Source of the DNA: an uncultured Bacteroidales bacterium
Lineage (GTDB): Bacteria > Bacteroidota > Bacteroidia > Bacteroidales > Paludibacteraceae
NCBI GenBank assembly: GCA_946411385.1
Contig: CAMKDV010000015.1
Location: 1 to 59,760, forward strand
Direction of reading: 5' to 3'
DNA length: 59,760 nt
Part shown: one piece after another, positions 1-8,754 of the stretch
How the letters are laid out: each line of letters opens with the position of its first letter
Position numbering within the stretch: position 1 is the first letter of the stretch
Notes under the pieces: model-generated
Seen by the model: the letters and a program-made list of their open reading frames with translations, nothing else
Databases searched by the model: none
Told to the model about the DNA's origin: nothing
Made by a program: the position numbers and the translations under genes

Positions 1-110
1 GACCCATAGAACACATTTTACCTTTTTTTAGCCTGCAATTTGACCCATAGGTCCTAATTTTGGGTAATTTTGGACTAAAAGAAGCTCACCGAAAGCCGTA
101 AACACAAAGA

Positions 111-144
111 AAATCCCACAAAATTGCGATTGTGGGATTTTTTT
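111..144 (+). terminator. Rho-independent terminator
   Basis: A perfect 10-bp stem (AAATCCCACA at 111-120 with TGTGGGATTT at 131-140) encloses a 10-base loop and runs into a T tract. It would end a plus-strand transcript arriving from outside the window. I see no convincing gene in bases 1-110. Confidence 0.75.
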
Positions 145-244
145 GTATCTTCGAGAACACCGACGCGGATGAAAATCCACAGGCGGAAAGCGGGAAGAGG
201 TTGGAAGTCAAAAAGTAAAGGAAAAGAAAAAATCCACAAAAAAA

Positions 245-276
245 TTTGCATATTCGAAAAAAAAGCAGTAACTTTG
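245..276 (+). promoter_or_regulatory. Bacteroidetes-type promoter for the 373-873 gene
   Basis: TTTG at 245-248 is followed after 20 bases by TAACTTTG at 269-276, the standard -33/-7 arrangement of the Bacteroidetes housekeeping sigma factor. Transcription would begin near 283, so the downstream 41-bp tandem repeat lies almost exactly in the 5' leader. Confidence 0.75.
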
Positions 277-281
277 TAGCG

Positions 282-363
282 GATTTTGATAACACCGATG
301 TGCCGATGGGATATAACCGGCAGATTTTGATAACACCGATGTGCCGATGGGATATAACCGGCA
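282..363 (+). repeat. Perfect 41-bp tandem duplication in a 5' leader
   Basis: Two identical 41-base units occupy 282-322 and 323-363 with no mismatch. They start at the predicted transcription start and end 9 bases before the ATG at 373. Each unit holds an internal near-repeat (ACCGATG / GCCGATG). The duplication lengthens the leader without touching promoter or start codon, so it may be recent slippage or a leader regulatory element present twice. Confidence 0.9.
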
Positions 364-372
364 ACAAGTGAT

Positions 373-873
373 ATGAAACGCGACACTACTTTTCAGGTTT
401 GGGGCAAGCTGACAGCTTTACGCAATGCCCTCGTTATCCTTGCCGGTATACTGATCCTGACGGGATGCGATACCGGGCAGAGCAATCTAAAGCAAGCCCA
501 GCAACTGCTGCCCGGCAAATGGGCGCTGATAGAACAGGAGTCGCTGTGGTACTCGGATATACAGGGAAAAGATGTTAGCGAAAGCTACTCTTTCACCTTG
601 GACGAATCGCCATTGACGTGGATCATCGACCAGGAAAAGATTGTAAGCGAGACCTACAACTGGTATGCACCCCAAGGAACCTACCAATTGCAGGTAAATG
701 CCGATGAGATATACATCGTACTGAACGGCGCTGCACCTATTCAATATGGCGACACGAAAGACGTAATCAAGCTGTTGCAGGTCAATACCAAATACTTGGG
801 CGTGCTGACAAGCAGCCGTAATGCTGACGGATCAACGGATAGGCTATATTTTCAGAGGGTGAGTGGAAAGTGA
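373..873 (+). CDS. Small putative lipoprotein, lipocalin-like
   Basis: A 166-residue protein with a basic N terminus, a hydrophobic segment and a lipobox (LTGC near residues 29-32), so probably an outer-membrane or periplasmic lipoprotein. The mature part begins with a segment of the type LLPGKWALIEQE and continues with alternating beta strands ending in LYFQRV. This is the pattern of the small lipocalin-like lipoproteins common in Bacteroidales, whose ligands are unknown. The ATG is preceded by the promoter at 245-276 and the duplicated leader. The gene stands alone, facing the convergent iron-sulfur subunit gene. The fold assignment is pattern-based; the specific function is unknown. Confidence 0.7.
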   Translation: MKRDTTFQVWGKLTALRNALVILAGILILTGCDTGQSNLKQAQQLLPGKWALIEQESLWYSDIQGKDVSESYSFTLDESPLTWIIDQEKIVSETYNWYAPQGTYQLQVNADEIYIVLNGAAPIQYGDTKDVIKLLQVNTKYLGVLTSSRNADGSTDRLYFQRVSGK

Positions 874-909
874 AAGGTGAAAAGTGAAAGGAAATTGAAA
901 GGTGAAAGG
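865..909. repeat. Degenerate GTGAAAG low-complexity tract
   Basis: Six imperfect copies of a 7-8 base GTGAAAG/GTGAAAA motif begin in the last codons of the 373-873 gene and run into the intergenic space. A short related GTGAAAGGCAAAAAG tract occurs at 39954, again at a gene end. This is probably slippage-prone sequence. Confidence 0.55.
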
Positions 910-946
910 AGAGAGGACGCTGCGCTATAGGACGTTTCACTACACA

Positions 947-980
947 ACACCCCGACATCTGATGAGAGATGCCGGGGTGT
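947..980. terminator. Bidirectional hairpin between convergent genes
   Basis: A 14-bp stem with one mismatch (ACACCCCGACATCT at 947-960 with AGATGCCGGGGTGT at 967-980) and a 6-base loop sits between the stops of two convergent genes. There is no clear T tract on either side, so it is a terminator by position and stability only. Confidence 0.55.
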
Positions 981-1002
981 AATGGGTAAAATAAGTGAGC
1001 GA

Positions 1003-1758
1003 TTAGTCGCTGAACTTGGCGCAGAGGAACTCGCGGTTGAGGCGGGCGATATTGGCCAGCGAAACCTGCTTGGGGCACTCAGCGGCACAAGCGCCGGTGT
1101 TGGTGCAGTTGCCGAAACCGAGTTCGTCCATCTTGGCCACCATAGCTTTGGCACGCGCCTTTGCCTCAATCTTGCCTTGCGGCAGCAGAGCGAGCTGCGA
1201 GACCTTGGCAGCCACGAACAGCATAGCCGAACCGTTCTTGCAAGCGGCAGCACAAGCGCCGCAACCGATACACGACGCAGCATCCATAGCCTCGTCAGCA
1301 GCGGGCTTGGGGATAGGTATGGCGTTAGCATCGGGCACACCGCCTGTATTGACGCTGATGAAGCCTCCGGCTGCCATGATCTTGTCGTACGCCTTGCGGT
1401 CGACCATCAGGTCCTTGATTACAGGGAAAGCGTGACTACGCCACGGCTCCACGGTGATGGTATCGCCATCGTTGAACTTACGCATGTGCAGCTGGCAGGT
1501 AGTGATAGCGCTGTCTGGTCCGTGAGGATGACCGTTGACGTACATGGAGCACATACCGCAGATACCTTCGCGGCAATCATGATCGAAGGCGATAGGATCT
1601 TTGTGCTCTGCGATGAGCTGCTCGTTGAGAATGTCCATCATCTCAAGGAACGAAGCTCCCTGGAAGATGTGCTTGAGTTCGTAGGTCTCAAAGTAACCTT
1701 TTGCTTTGGGTCCCGCCTGTCTCCAAACGCGAACCTTGATGTTGATGTAGCTGTCCAT
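1003..1758 (-). CDS. frdB: Fumarate reductase/succinate dehydrogenase iron-sulfur subunit
   Basis: A 251-residue protein that carries electrons between the flavoprotein and the membrane cytochrome b subunit of the fumarate reductase/succinate dehydrogenase complex on the cytoplasmic face of the inner membrane. All cluster ligands are visible. A plant-ferredoxin [2Fe-2S] site is formed by C62, C67, C70 and C88 (motif CREGICGMC). The C-terminal domain has [11 protein letters not shown] at 153-163 and C208, C214 and C218 for the [4Fe-4S] and [3Fe-4S] clusters. Length is normal for the Bacteroidales version. The ATG follows a good promoter (1810-1841). The cytochrome b and flavoprotein genes usually precede it in one operon, but the upstream neighbour here is an unrelated lipoprotein gene and no partner subunit is found in the window. 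Confidence 0.93.
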   Translation of the reverse strand: MDSYINIKVRVWRQAGPKAKGYFETYELKHIFQGASFLEMMDILNEQLIAEHKDPIAFDHDCREGICGMCSMYVNGHPHGPDSAITTCQLHMRKFNDGDTITVEPWRSHAFPVIKDLMVDRKAYDKIMAAGGFISVNTGGVPDANAIPIPKPAADEAMDAASCIGCGACAAACKNGSAMLFVAAKVSQLALLPQGKIEAKARAKAMVAKMDELGFGNCTNTGACAAECPKQVSLANIARLNREFLCAKFSD

Positions 1759-1809
1759 TATGGTTGAGTTATCAGTTATCAGTTTTCTGCTTTCGGATGA
1801 AAGCGACTA

Positions 1810-1841
1810 CAAAGTTACAAAAAATTATTGACAAATGCAAA
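1810..1841 (-). promoter_or_regulatory. Bacteroidetes-type promoter for the iron-sulfur subunit gene
   Basis: On the minus strand, TTTG (1838-1841) is followed after 20 bases by TAACTTTG (1810-1817). It gives this subunit gene its own transcript, separate from the upstream operon. Confidence 0.75.
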
Positions 1842-1887
1842 TAAATTTGCAAATAAATTGGTTTTTATCTCAAAATTATGCGTTTTG

Positions 1888-2682
1888 TCACTTAATTCGC
1901 GTCATGTCGAAGTTCATTGAGCCGTACGTGATGCGTATGGTGCTGCCTGTGGGAGTGGAGAAGAACAGACCGTAGTTCTCGGTATAGTTCTGCAGTTCCG
2001 GCACAAAGACGCCCATACCTGCGTACGCACTATACCAGATGTCGCCTTCCAGTCCGGAAGGGATAGCCGCCAGCATCTCTGACCACGGCAAGCCTTCGAT
2101 CATCTCTTCGCTGCCTTCGGGCAGTTCGGCCAGAGCTCCGCTCATCTCAAGCCACATAGCCAGGGTAGCTGAGTCAGGGATGTTGAATTCGACGTTGCAA
2201 TGCAGATCATTGTCAATCACGGCATCCCACAGTTTGAACGACATATACGCATTGATCTCAAACGACATCCGCCATGTGCCTGCGAGGTTTTTCGGCGCAT
2301 AGTCCACTTCCGCCTTTCTGACAAACGTCATCGTTTCCTCGGTCGTGATGATCCAGATGGTATCCTTGCCGTTGTTGCGTAGCGTGACGATGGCATCGTC
2401 GGCAACGAACATCGCCGTGCCTGTCGTATCGTTGTAGCCTGTCAGCAGCTGCGGCTGCATGGCTATCATCATGGAGTCGGCATAGTACGCGAGGGAGATA
2501 TACTGCCCTCCGTGCTGCCCCTCGGGGAAAAGGAGTACGTAGGCTGTGTCGCCGGAGGCATAACAGCCCTGCTGAAGGGTGATGAGACCGGGCTGATCGG
2601 GATCGTTTTTGCCGTTGTTACCGTCGCACGACCATAGTAGGAGCAGTGCGGCTAAGGGTAAGATACATAATAACTTTTTCAT
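1888..2682 (-). CDS. Putative lipoprotein of unknown function
   Basis: A 264-residue protein with a hydrophobic signal and lipobox (LLWSC, Cys at residue 19) followed by an Asn/Asp/Gly-rich linker typical of surface lipoproteins. The body is beta-rich, with short repeats of tyrosines and threonines and two segments that each look like half of a lipocalin-type barrel (for example LAGTWRMSFE). It begins 39 bases after the stop of the 2004-residue secreted nuclease gene in the same direction and has no clear promoter of its own, so it is probably the last gene of the M6 protease/nuclease operon. I do not recognise a specific family. Confidence 0.65.
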   Translation of the reverse strand: MKKLLCILPLAALLLLWSCDGNNGKNDPDQPGLITLQQGCYASGDTAYVLLFPEGQHGGQYISLAYYADSMMIAMQPQLLTGYNDTTGTAMFVADDAIVTLRNNGKDTIWIITTEETMTFVRKAEVDYAPKNLAGTWRMSFEINAYMSFKLWDAVIDNDLHCNVEFNIPDSATLAMWLEMSGALAELPEGSEEMIEGLPWSEMLAAIPSGLEGDIWYSAYAGMGVFVPELQNYTENYGLFFSTPTGSTIRITYGSMNFDMTRIK

Positions 2683-2721
2683 ACCGATTAATGCTTATGT
2701 CAGGTTGTTGATAATTTCCGT

Positions 2722-5700
2722 TTATCTCAGGTATTTTATTCCGTTCTGGATGAGTACGCCAGTCGCATCTTTGCCCACGCGTATACCCAGGATGTTGTAG
2801 ACGGGTTGGTTCCAGTCGATCGACGGCTGTCCATTGGTCTGCTCGAGGGCTGTAGGCGCATCGTCGGTGGTGTGCATCACCTTGCTGCCCTGCGGAATGG
2901 TGGACTCTTCGACCACAGGCACTTCCTCATCATCGTTGAGGATGAAATAAGCTTTGTAGTGGTCGATGGAGGCTGTGTTCTCGGAAGCCACCTTGCGCAA
3001 CTTATTATGCGACAATCCATAGCAGCCGACCGGCACATATATTTTCTTTCCGCTGAGATTACCCACCATACCTTGCGTATCTACGGGAGCTTTGAGAGAA
3101 TCCACCCGCGGAGAGTACCATGCATTCATGGTAAGAGCCGTTGATTGTATTACATAGGATTGTCCCGCAGCCAGTTCTGTTTCTTCTTCGTTCAGCAGAA
3201 TACCGGTAATGGTTGAGTTGTTTACATATTTGCCTGCCACGCTATAGGCTGTTGCGCCTTGGAGGTAAAGGACATTAACGCTGTAAGGCAAGCATAGTGT
3301 GGCGTAATCTTCTACATTGTTGAATGTGCGCTCATATTTTTCGTAGCACAGAGTGGTATAGCCGGAGTAGGTGGTGGTGCCGGAGGCGTATTGCTGCTTG
3401 TACAAATAGACAGGCGCATCAGCTGCGGTATAATATGCCCAACGAGTTCTACTTGAATAATACTCTAATACGCGATCGGTATACGTTACCGATGTGAATA
3501 ACCAATTGCCGCTGCTTACACTATACGTAAACTTGTTAGCGGTGGTATTGTCGCCTAACTTAATGTTATAATACGAGCCACTTTTTTCAATGTGCAAATA
3601 TCCAGACGTAGCATTATAAATTGTAGCTTGATTATTGCTGACAGCAATATTCCATATTATCGTACCATCCGTGGTTGTAATAACATCGTCACTCGGTGTG
3701 ACATCCTCAGAGTCAAGATAATAGGTGTCTTTCCATGTAGTGCTCATGGCTTTGTAGCCATTATTATAGTAGGCTACTATCAAATAATTACCGTCTGTCA
3801 ATTCCGAAGTGGACGTTATCTTCTTGTAATTATTGGTCAACATAGGCGCACCTTCGCTTGCCGTTGCAAACACTGCGTAGAATGTAATATCTTCTGTGCC
3901 CATCGTTGCAGAGGTGACGAGAGTCGGTTCTTCGTCGGTAAAGAGGATAGGCTCAGTAGTCCATCCTACAAACTCTTTATCCTCGCAACCCGTTGGATCT
4001 GCCGGGAACGAGATCGTAGCACCTTCCCGATATGTTGCCGAACTGATTTCCTCACCACCGAGCACACTCCAGGTAACGGTATGGGTAGGAATCTCTTCGA
4101 AGTTAGCTGTAATGGTAGAAGTAAAACTATAATTCTTTGCATACGCAACGGTATAGTTGCCGCTAGCATCCGGACCGGAAACAGCCATGTGCATCGGATT
4201 GCCTGTTGCCGTGACGCCTGTGCAGTAATAACCATCGGCGGGTGTGATGTTAGAAACGATCACACTAACATTCTTTTTGCAGTTGTCGTAAGTGCCGTCG
4301 GCTTTACTGAGCGTGAATGTTCCATTCGTTTCTGCGCCTTTGGTGATGGTTACTTGGCTCTCACAAACCGCACATTCGGGAGCAGTAGTATAATAGCTGG
4401 TACCTCCTCCGCCGAGACTGATGGAAGCAACGTACGCACGTTTGGCAGTTGTAAGTATGGTCAGGCTGCTTATCTCCACCTCATTGTCAGTGAAATTCAG
4501 TGTACCGTCAGCCGGTGACAATTCAGAGCCGAACGCTGTGCTGCCGTTAATTTCAATCTTCAGATTACCGCCATCCGTGCCGTACTTCACAGCCTCAACG
4601 GTAATCTCATCGGTTGTGATAGGTGAGGAGAGGTTCAGCGTGATATATCCCGAACCACTTGAAGCGCCAAGTTTAACACCGGATTTGCCTAAGTATGCTT
4701 TGCTTCCGGCAAACGATGAGATGCCGGTGTAGGACTCAACGAGGTTGGCTTTAATATCGCTATCATCCGTATAGGCGGTACTTGCATCGCTGCTTGCAGT
4801 CTTGAAGGTGACACTTGCCTCACCGCCTCCACCACCTTCGGTGCGACGGAACAACGCATAGTAATCTACACCGCCTGATAGCATGTTTTGCGGGAAGCTT
4901 ACTATTTCCGGCATCGTAGTTGTTTCTGTTGTCTGCTCTGCGGCTACCCATCCAACGAACGTGAATGTCTCGTCATCGCACGAGCTGGGTGTGCCGGTAG
5001 GTGCATTGATGTCGTCATCCACATAGCCGTCGACTGTGGCAAACGTGGCAGTACCATTGTGGAACGTTGCTGTAAACTGACTCTCCGCCTCCATGGTCAA
5101 CGCAACTGTCACGTCCTCGTCTGGCATCGTGAAAGTACGTGTGTCACCCGTGCCGGAGACAGCCACACTACCGCTCGTGCTGCTTACTGTGAGGGCGCTG
5201 ACAGTATAGTGATCCGCCGGAGTGATGGCAATCGTTACCGTTGAACCATAGTTCACATTGTTCACCGGCGAAGTACTGCTATTATTCACCTTAACCGTTG
5301 CGCCGGTAGGTGCCGGAGTGAACGTAACTTTATGGCTATTAAGCATCCAAACAGCGTACAAGGTCAGCGAGTTCGTGAATGCCACGCTCTGCTTGTCGTT
5401 ATAAACCTTCTCGCCATCAGCTGTCAGTGCCCAACCTTGGAAGGTATAACCTGTACGGGTGAAAGAGTTATCCTTGATAGCTGTAGAAACCTTATAGGTT
5501 ACCGTCTGATCAGTCATTGTACCTGTACCGCCGTTGGTATCGAAGTTGATGGTTAGCGGTCCTGCCACCTCAAAGGCCTGCGAAGTCATCGTCTTTTCGC
5601 AGTAGCCGTCTGCTGCCATCCAATGCGCAGTTACGGTAGCCTCACCGGCGCCTTGGGCAGTCACTGTTCCAGTTGAACTATCCACAGTCAGCACATCCGT

Positions 5701-8700
5701 ATTGCTTGACTCAAACGATAAAGTGCCGTGCGTCGTGCCGCTGACGGTTACTGTAGCGGTCTTGGCGGTTGTGGTGTTCAATTTGTACTTATTCCAACCT
5801 AATGTCGGATCATCCCACTGCGTACATTCTTGCGGAGTAGTGGTATCGCTATCCGCCTCGCTGTCACAGGTTGAACTTGATGCGTTGGCAACAACGGTGG
5901 TCGTATATGCAAGGCCGTTCGTCAGACCGGTGATGACACACGTATTCGTCGTGCCGGAGTGCGAGATTGTTCCGATGGAATGTGTGCTACCGCACTCGGT
6001 AGTATAACCAGCACCCTTACTTATTGCTACGGTATAATGGTCAGCATCGGCAACGTCCGCCCAAGTCAGGATTATTTGTCCATTGCTTCCTACTGCTGTC
6101 ACGGCTGGTGTCTCCAGCGCGGTGCATGCAGACGCGCAATTGGTCGTGGAAGTGTAGTAGGTGGTAGAAGTGCTGCCGCCAGAAGTGCTCCATGTAATGG
6201 TCACATTTGTAAGATATAATGCGCCATCTTTAGAACGGAACCCAATATATGCATAGTCAGATGAAATAGTTAGTTCAGTCGATGTACCATAAACAATAGA
6301 GCCAATCTTTGTTCCTTGCGTACTGGTCGAATTCGAATATAAATCCGAAGCTGCTGAATATGCATTATTCTTACCATATATATCTAAGGTTCTTCCACTT
6401 TGCGTGTTAGATTCCCATGTGACAGCAACTTTGGTTGCCTTACCGCCGGAAGTGGTGGTGATAATACCAGAGTTGCTATTATTTGAACGTAATTGTATGG
6501 CATTATTTCCACCTGCTGAATTTCCGGCATATACTGCCCCTGATGAGCCAATCTTGTTTGACCAGTTAGAATAAGAAGAACTTCCACTCGTTACTCCGGT
6601 TGTCTCGCGCGTCAACACATCGTTTGTAGTAGAAATTCCACCACTACTGGTGCCTTCTGTATGACTATAAATAGCATAGTAATCTTTAGCACTTGTGACA
6701 GTGAAATCAGTTACCCATGCTTTGCTTGCAGTGTTAGATGTCCCTAATTCAGTTGTCCACCAACCGACGAAAGTATAACCGTCGCAGCCCTCGGGATCAG
6801 CAGGTACATTAGGCGTGCGACCGGCATATACAGACTGTGAACTGATAAGGTCACCATTGTTAAAGAAACGAATGGTGTATGAGGTCAAAGGTGTAAATGT
6901 AGCCGAGATAGTCACATCGTCGTCTGGCATAGTGAACGTATTCTCTGAAACGGAGACCGTACCACCACCTGCCTTTGTTACAGTCCATGTGCTAAATTGA
7001 TAACCGTCAGCAGGATCGGCAAACAAACTGATTGTTGCTCCTGCATATGCCGACTCGCCACTTGCATTGAAATAGCCACCTGTAGTGCTGCCATCACCAC
7101 TTAGCGTGATGCTATAAAGGGTACTACAATCCGGTGAGGTTTTGTATGTTGTGGTGCCACCACTCGAAGATGTATTATATGTTATGGATATATCATCCAC
7201 ATAGCGAACAGCTGTAGTATTATAACAATGAAAACGAACATAATAAGCAGTTTCTCCATCAAAATTCTTACTCTTTGTTGTGAAAGAACCATTAGAAAAA
7301 CTACTCATTTCGTATGTTTCGGCAGCTGTCCATGAAGTTCCGTCATCAGATGTCTCAATATATACATTATAGTTGCTATTTTTGCTTGTTCTCGCTAATT
7401 TGAATGAGAAATTAGTTACCTTAACTTTATTTTTATACGTTATGTAGGTATGATCTGTATTGATTTTTCCGGAATATAATCCTGTCGCAGCCATTCCGTT
7501 ATCTTTCACAGGACCATTAATTACCCAATTTGTTGCATCGTCAGAATTTTCAAAACCATACGTCTCAGTAGTTGCAGCCATCACCTGACGTTTAGGTGCA
7601 GAAGAAACTGTGTTGCTATATACAGCATACAAAGTAGTAGCTTCGTTTACAGTTGTAACGAAGGACGGTTTTGTTGTGCCACTCACAGAACTGCTTGTCG
7701 TCCAGCCTGCGAACGGCCATCCATCGCAAGCAGCAGTTTCTGTAGATGCAGTGGGTAGCGTATAAGTACCACTCAACCCGGAAAGAACCGTTATACTTCC
7801 ATTGCGATTCAATGTAACATTGTAGGTTGCAGGCGTACTACCTCCATCCACATATCCCGAAGTAAGACTGTTCAATGCTACAGACTGTCCGACTTTATCA
7901 CCCCAAATATATTCCACCAATTCAGGATAGTCGATATAGGGATTGCGGTTATGCTGATGTGCATAAATGGCATTATTACGAATACGCTCCTTTTCACTAA
8001 CCGGATCTTCACGATGCCATTTCAGCAGCAGGTTTTTCATGTAAGATGTCAAATCCGCCACATTATTGGTATACGTAAAGCATACATTGCCTGTTCCTTT
8101 TGTGAAATTTGTAGTACGATAACGCGTCACCATGTAGAAATATGCTCGTGCGATATCCCCCTTGTAACTACCATGCGCTCCACCTGCTCCCGGGTCAAAC
8201 ACCGTTCCATTATATCCGGAAAAAGTACTGGTTCCCAAATGTCCGTAGCCATCCGAACTACATGACAGGCTGGCATTATTCTCACCATACGGATAGTTGG
8301 AGCGTACTGAATTCATCTTGATGTCCGTCGGAAACACATGGTGAGCATCAGATTTCATTGGGGTTGCTTCGTCAAACCAAGACTGTGGGATGGTATGCTC
8401 CTTATTCCAACCGCTACCACAAGAAGTGGCCGACGAACCATCTTGTGATGCCGTATAGGCTTTTGACGAATAAATATCTTCCAGCGTCTTCGACGTACCG
8501 TTATTGAAATCCGTCGGATTGCTGGATGCCGCATACATATCATCCTTCAGATTGCTATAGCTTGTCGACGTGTAGCCATTACCGGTAATCGTACACAGGG
8601 CTATGCGCAGAGCATCCGATGTATTGGATTTGCCGTTGATATTTGCATAATATGTGGTAAGGGTCACCGAAGGATCCGTACCAAACATATTTATCGTCAA

Positions 8701-8736
8701 TAGTGCTGCAAACAGTATCGAAATATATTTTTTCAT
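2722..8736 (-). CDS. Giant secreted endonuclease I with multiple surface repeats
   Basis: A 2004-residue protein with a signal peptide (residues 1-19). Residues about 25-285 match the endonuclease I family (PF04231), secreted nucleases that cut DNA non-specifically: WNKEHTIPQSWF at 110-121, DAHHVFPTD at 130-138, and downstream KGDIARAYFYM and RNPYIDYPE motifs. The rest is a long chain of adhesion-type modules. There are at least five Listeria-Bacteroides repeats (pattern FxGW...YAVY), divergent InlB B-repeats with TMPDDDVTISA-type ends, a fibronectin III-like stretch and a Big2-like segment (VTAQGAGEATVTA). The C terminus (VYNILGIRV...GVLIQNGIKYLR) resembles a type IX secretion sorting tail. 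It starts 18 bases after the M6 protease stop. It probably acts outside the cell on extracellular DNA. Family members usually have 250-500 residues, so the repeat region is unusually long. Confidence 0.85.
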   Translation of the reverse strand: MKKYISILFAALLTINMFGTDPSVTLTTYYANINGKSNTSDALRIALCTITGNGYTSTSYSNLKDDMYAASSNPTDFNNGTSKTLEDIYSSKAYTASQDGSSATSCGSGWNKEHTIPQSWFDEATPMKSDAHHVFPTDIKMNSVRSNYPYGENNASLSCSSDGYGHLGTSTFSGYNGTVFDPGAGGAHGSYKGDIARAYFYMVTRYRTTNFTKGTGNVCFTYTNNVADLTSYMKNLLLKWHREDPVSEKERIRNNAIYAHQHNRNPYIDYPELVEYIWGDKVGQSVALNSLTSGYVDGGSTPATYNVTLNRNGSITVLSGLSGTYTLPTASTETAACDGWPFAGWTTSSSVSGTTKPSFVTTVNEATTLYAVYSNTVSSAPKRQVMAATTETYGFENSDDATNWVINGPVKDNGMAATGLYSGKINTDHTYITYKNKVKVTNFSFKLARTSKNSNYNVYIETSDDGTSWTAAETYEMSSFSNGSFTTKSKNFDGETAYYVRFHCYNTTAVRYVDDISITYNTSSSGGTTTYKTSPDCSTLYSITLSGDGSTTGGYFNASGESAYAGATISLFADPADGYQFSTWTVTKAGGGTVSVSENTFTMPDDDVTISATFTPLTSYTIRFFNNGDLISSQSVYAGRTPNVPADPEGCDGYTFVGWWTTELGTSNTASKAWVTDFTVTSAKDYYAIYSHTEGTSSGGISTTNDVLTRETTGVTSGSSSYSNWSNKIGSSGAVYAGNSAGGNNAIQLRSNNSNSGIITTTSGGKATKVAVTWESNTQSGRTLDIYGKNNAYSAASDLYSNSTSTQGTKIGSIVYGTSTELTISSDYAYIGFRSKDGALYLTNVTITWSTSGGSTSTTYYTSTTNCASACTALETPAVTAVGSNGQIILTWADVADADHYTVAISKGAGYTTECGSTHSIGTISHSGTTNTCVITGLTNGLAYTTTVVANASSSTCDSEADSDTTTPQECTQWDDPTLGWNKYKLNTTTAKTATVTVSGTTHGTLSFESSNTDVLTVDSSTGTVTAQGAGEATVTAHWMAADGYCEKTMTSQAFEVAGPLTINFDTNGGTGTMTDQTVTYKVSTAIKDNSFTRTGYTFQGWALTADGEKVYNDKQSVAFTNSLTLYAVWMLNSHKVTFTPAPTGATVKVNNSSTSPVNNVNYGSTVTIAITPADHYTVSALTVSSTSGSVAVSGTGDTRTFTMPDEDVTVALTMEAESQFTATFHNGTATFATVDGYVDDDINAPTGTPSSCDDETFTFVGWVAAEQTTETTTMPEIVSFPQNMLSGGVDYYALFRRTEGGGGGEASVTFKTASSDASTAYTDDSDIKANLVESYTGISSFAGSKAYLGKSGVKLGASSGSGYITLNLSSPITTDEITVEAVKYGTDGGNLKIEINGSTAFGSELSPADGTLNFTDNEVEISSLTILTTAKRAYVASISLGGGGTSYYTTAPECAVCESQVTITKGAETNGTFTLSKADGTYDNCKKNVSVIVSNITPADGYYCTGVTATGNPMHMAVSGPDASGNYTVAYAKNYSFTSTITANFEEIPTHTVTWSVLGGEEISSATYREGATISFPADPTGCEDKEFVGWTTEPILFTDEEPTLVTSATMGTEDITFYAVFATASEGAPMLTNNYKKITSTSELTDGNYLIVAYYNNGYKAMSTTWKDTYYLDSEDVTPSDDVITTTDGTIIWNIAVSNNQATIYNATSGYLHIEKSGSYYNIKLGDNTTANKFTYSVSSGNWLFTSVTYTDRVLEYYSSRTRWAYYTAADAPVYLYKQQYASGTTTYSGYTTLCYEKYERTFNNVEDYATLCLPYSVNVLYLQGATAYSVAGKYVNNSTITGILLNEEETELAAGQSYVIQSTALTMNAWYSPRVDSLKAPVDTQGMVGNLSGKKIYVPVGCYGLSHNKLRKVASENTASIDHYKAYFILNDDEEVPVVEESTIPQGSKVMHTTDDAPTALEQTNGQPSIDWNQPVYNILGIRVGKDATGVLIQNGIKYLR

Positions 8737-8754
8737 CGCAGTAGTAGATTCAAT

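Noticed and set aside
982..1767. Plus-strand open frame of 261 codons opposite the iron-sulfur subunit gene
   Set aside because: It is the antisense of a gene with all expected cysteine motifs, and it has no promoter or recognisable domain.
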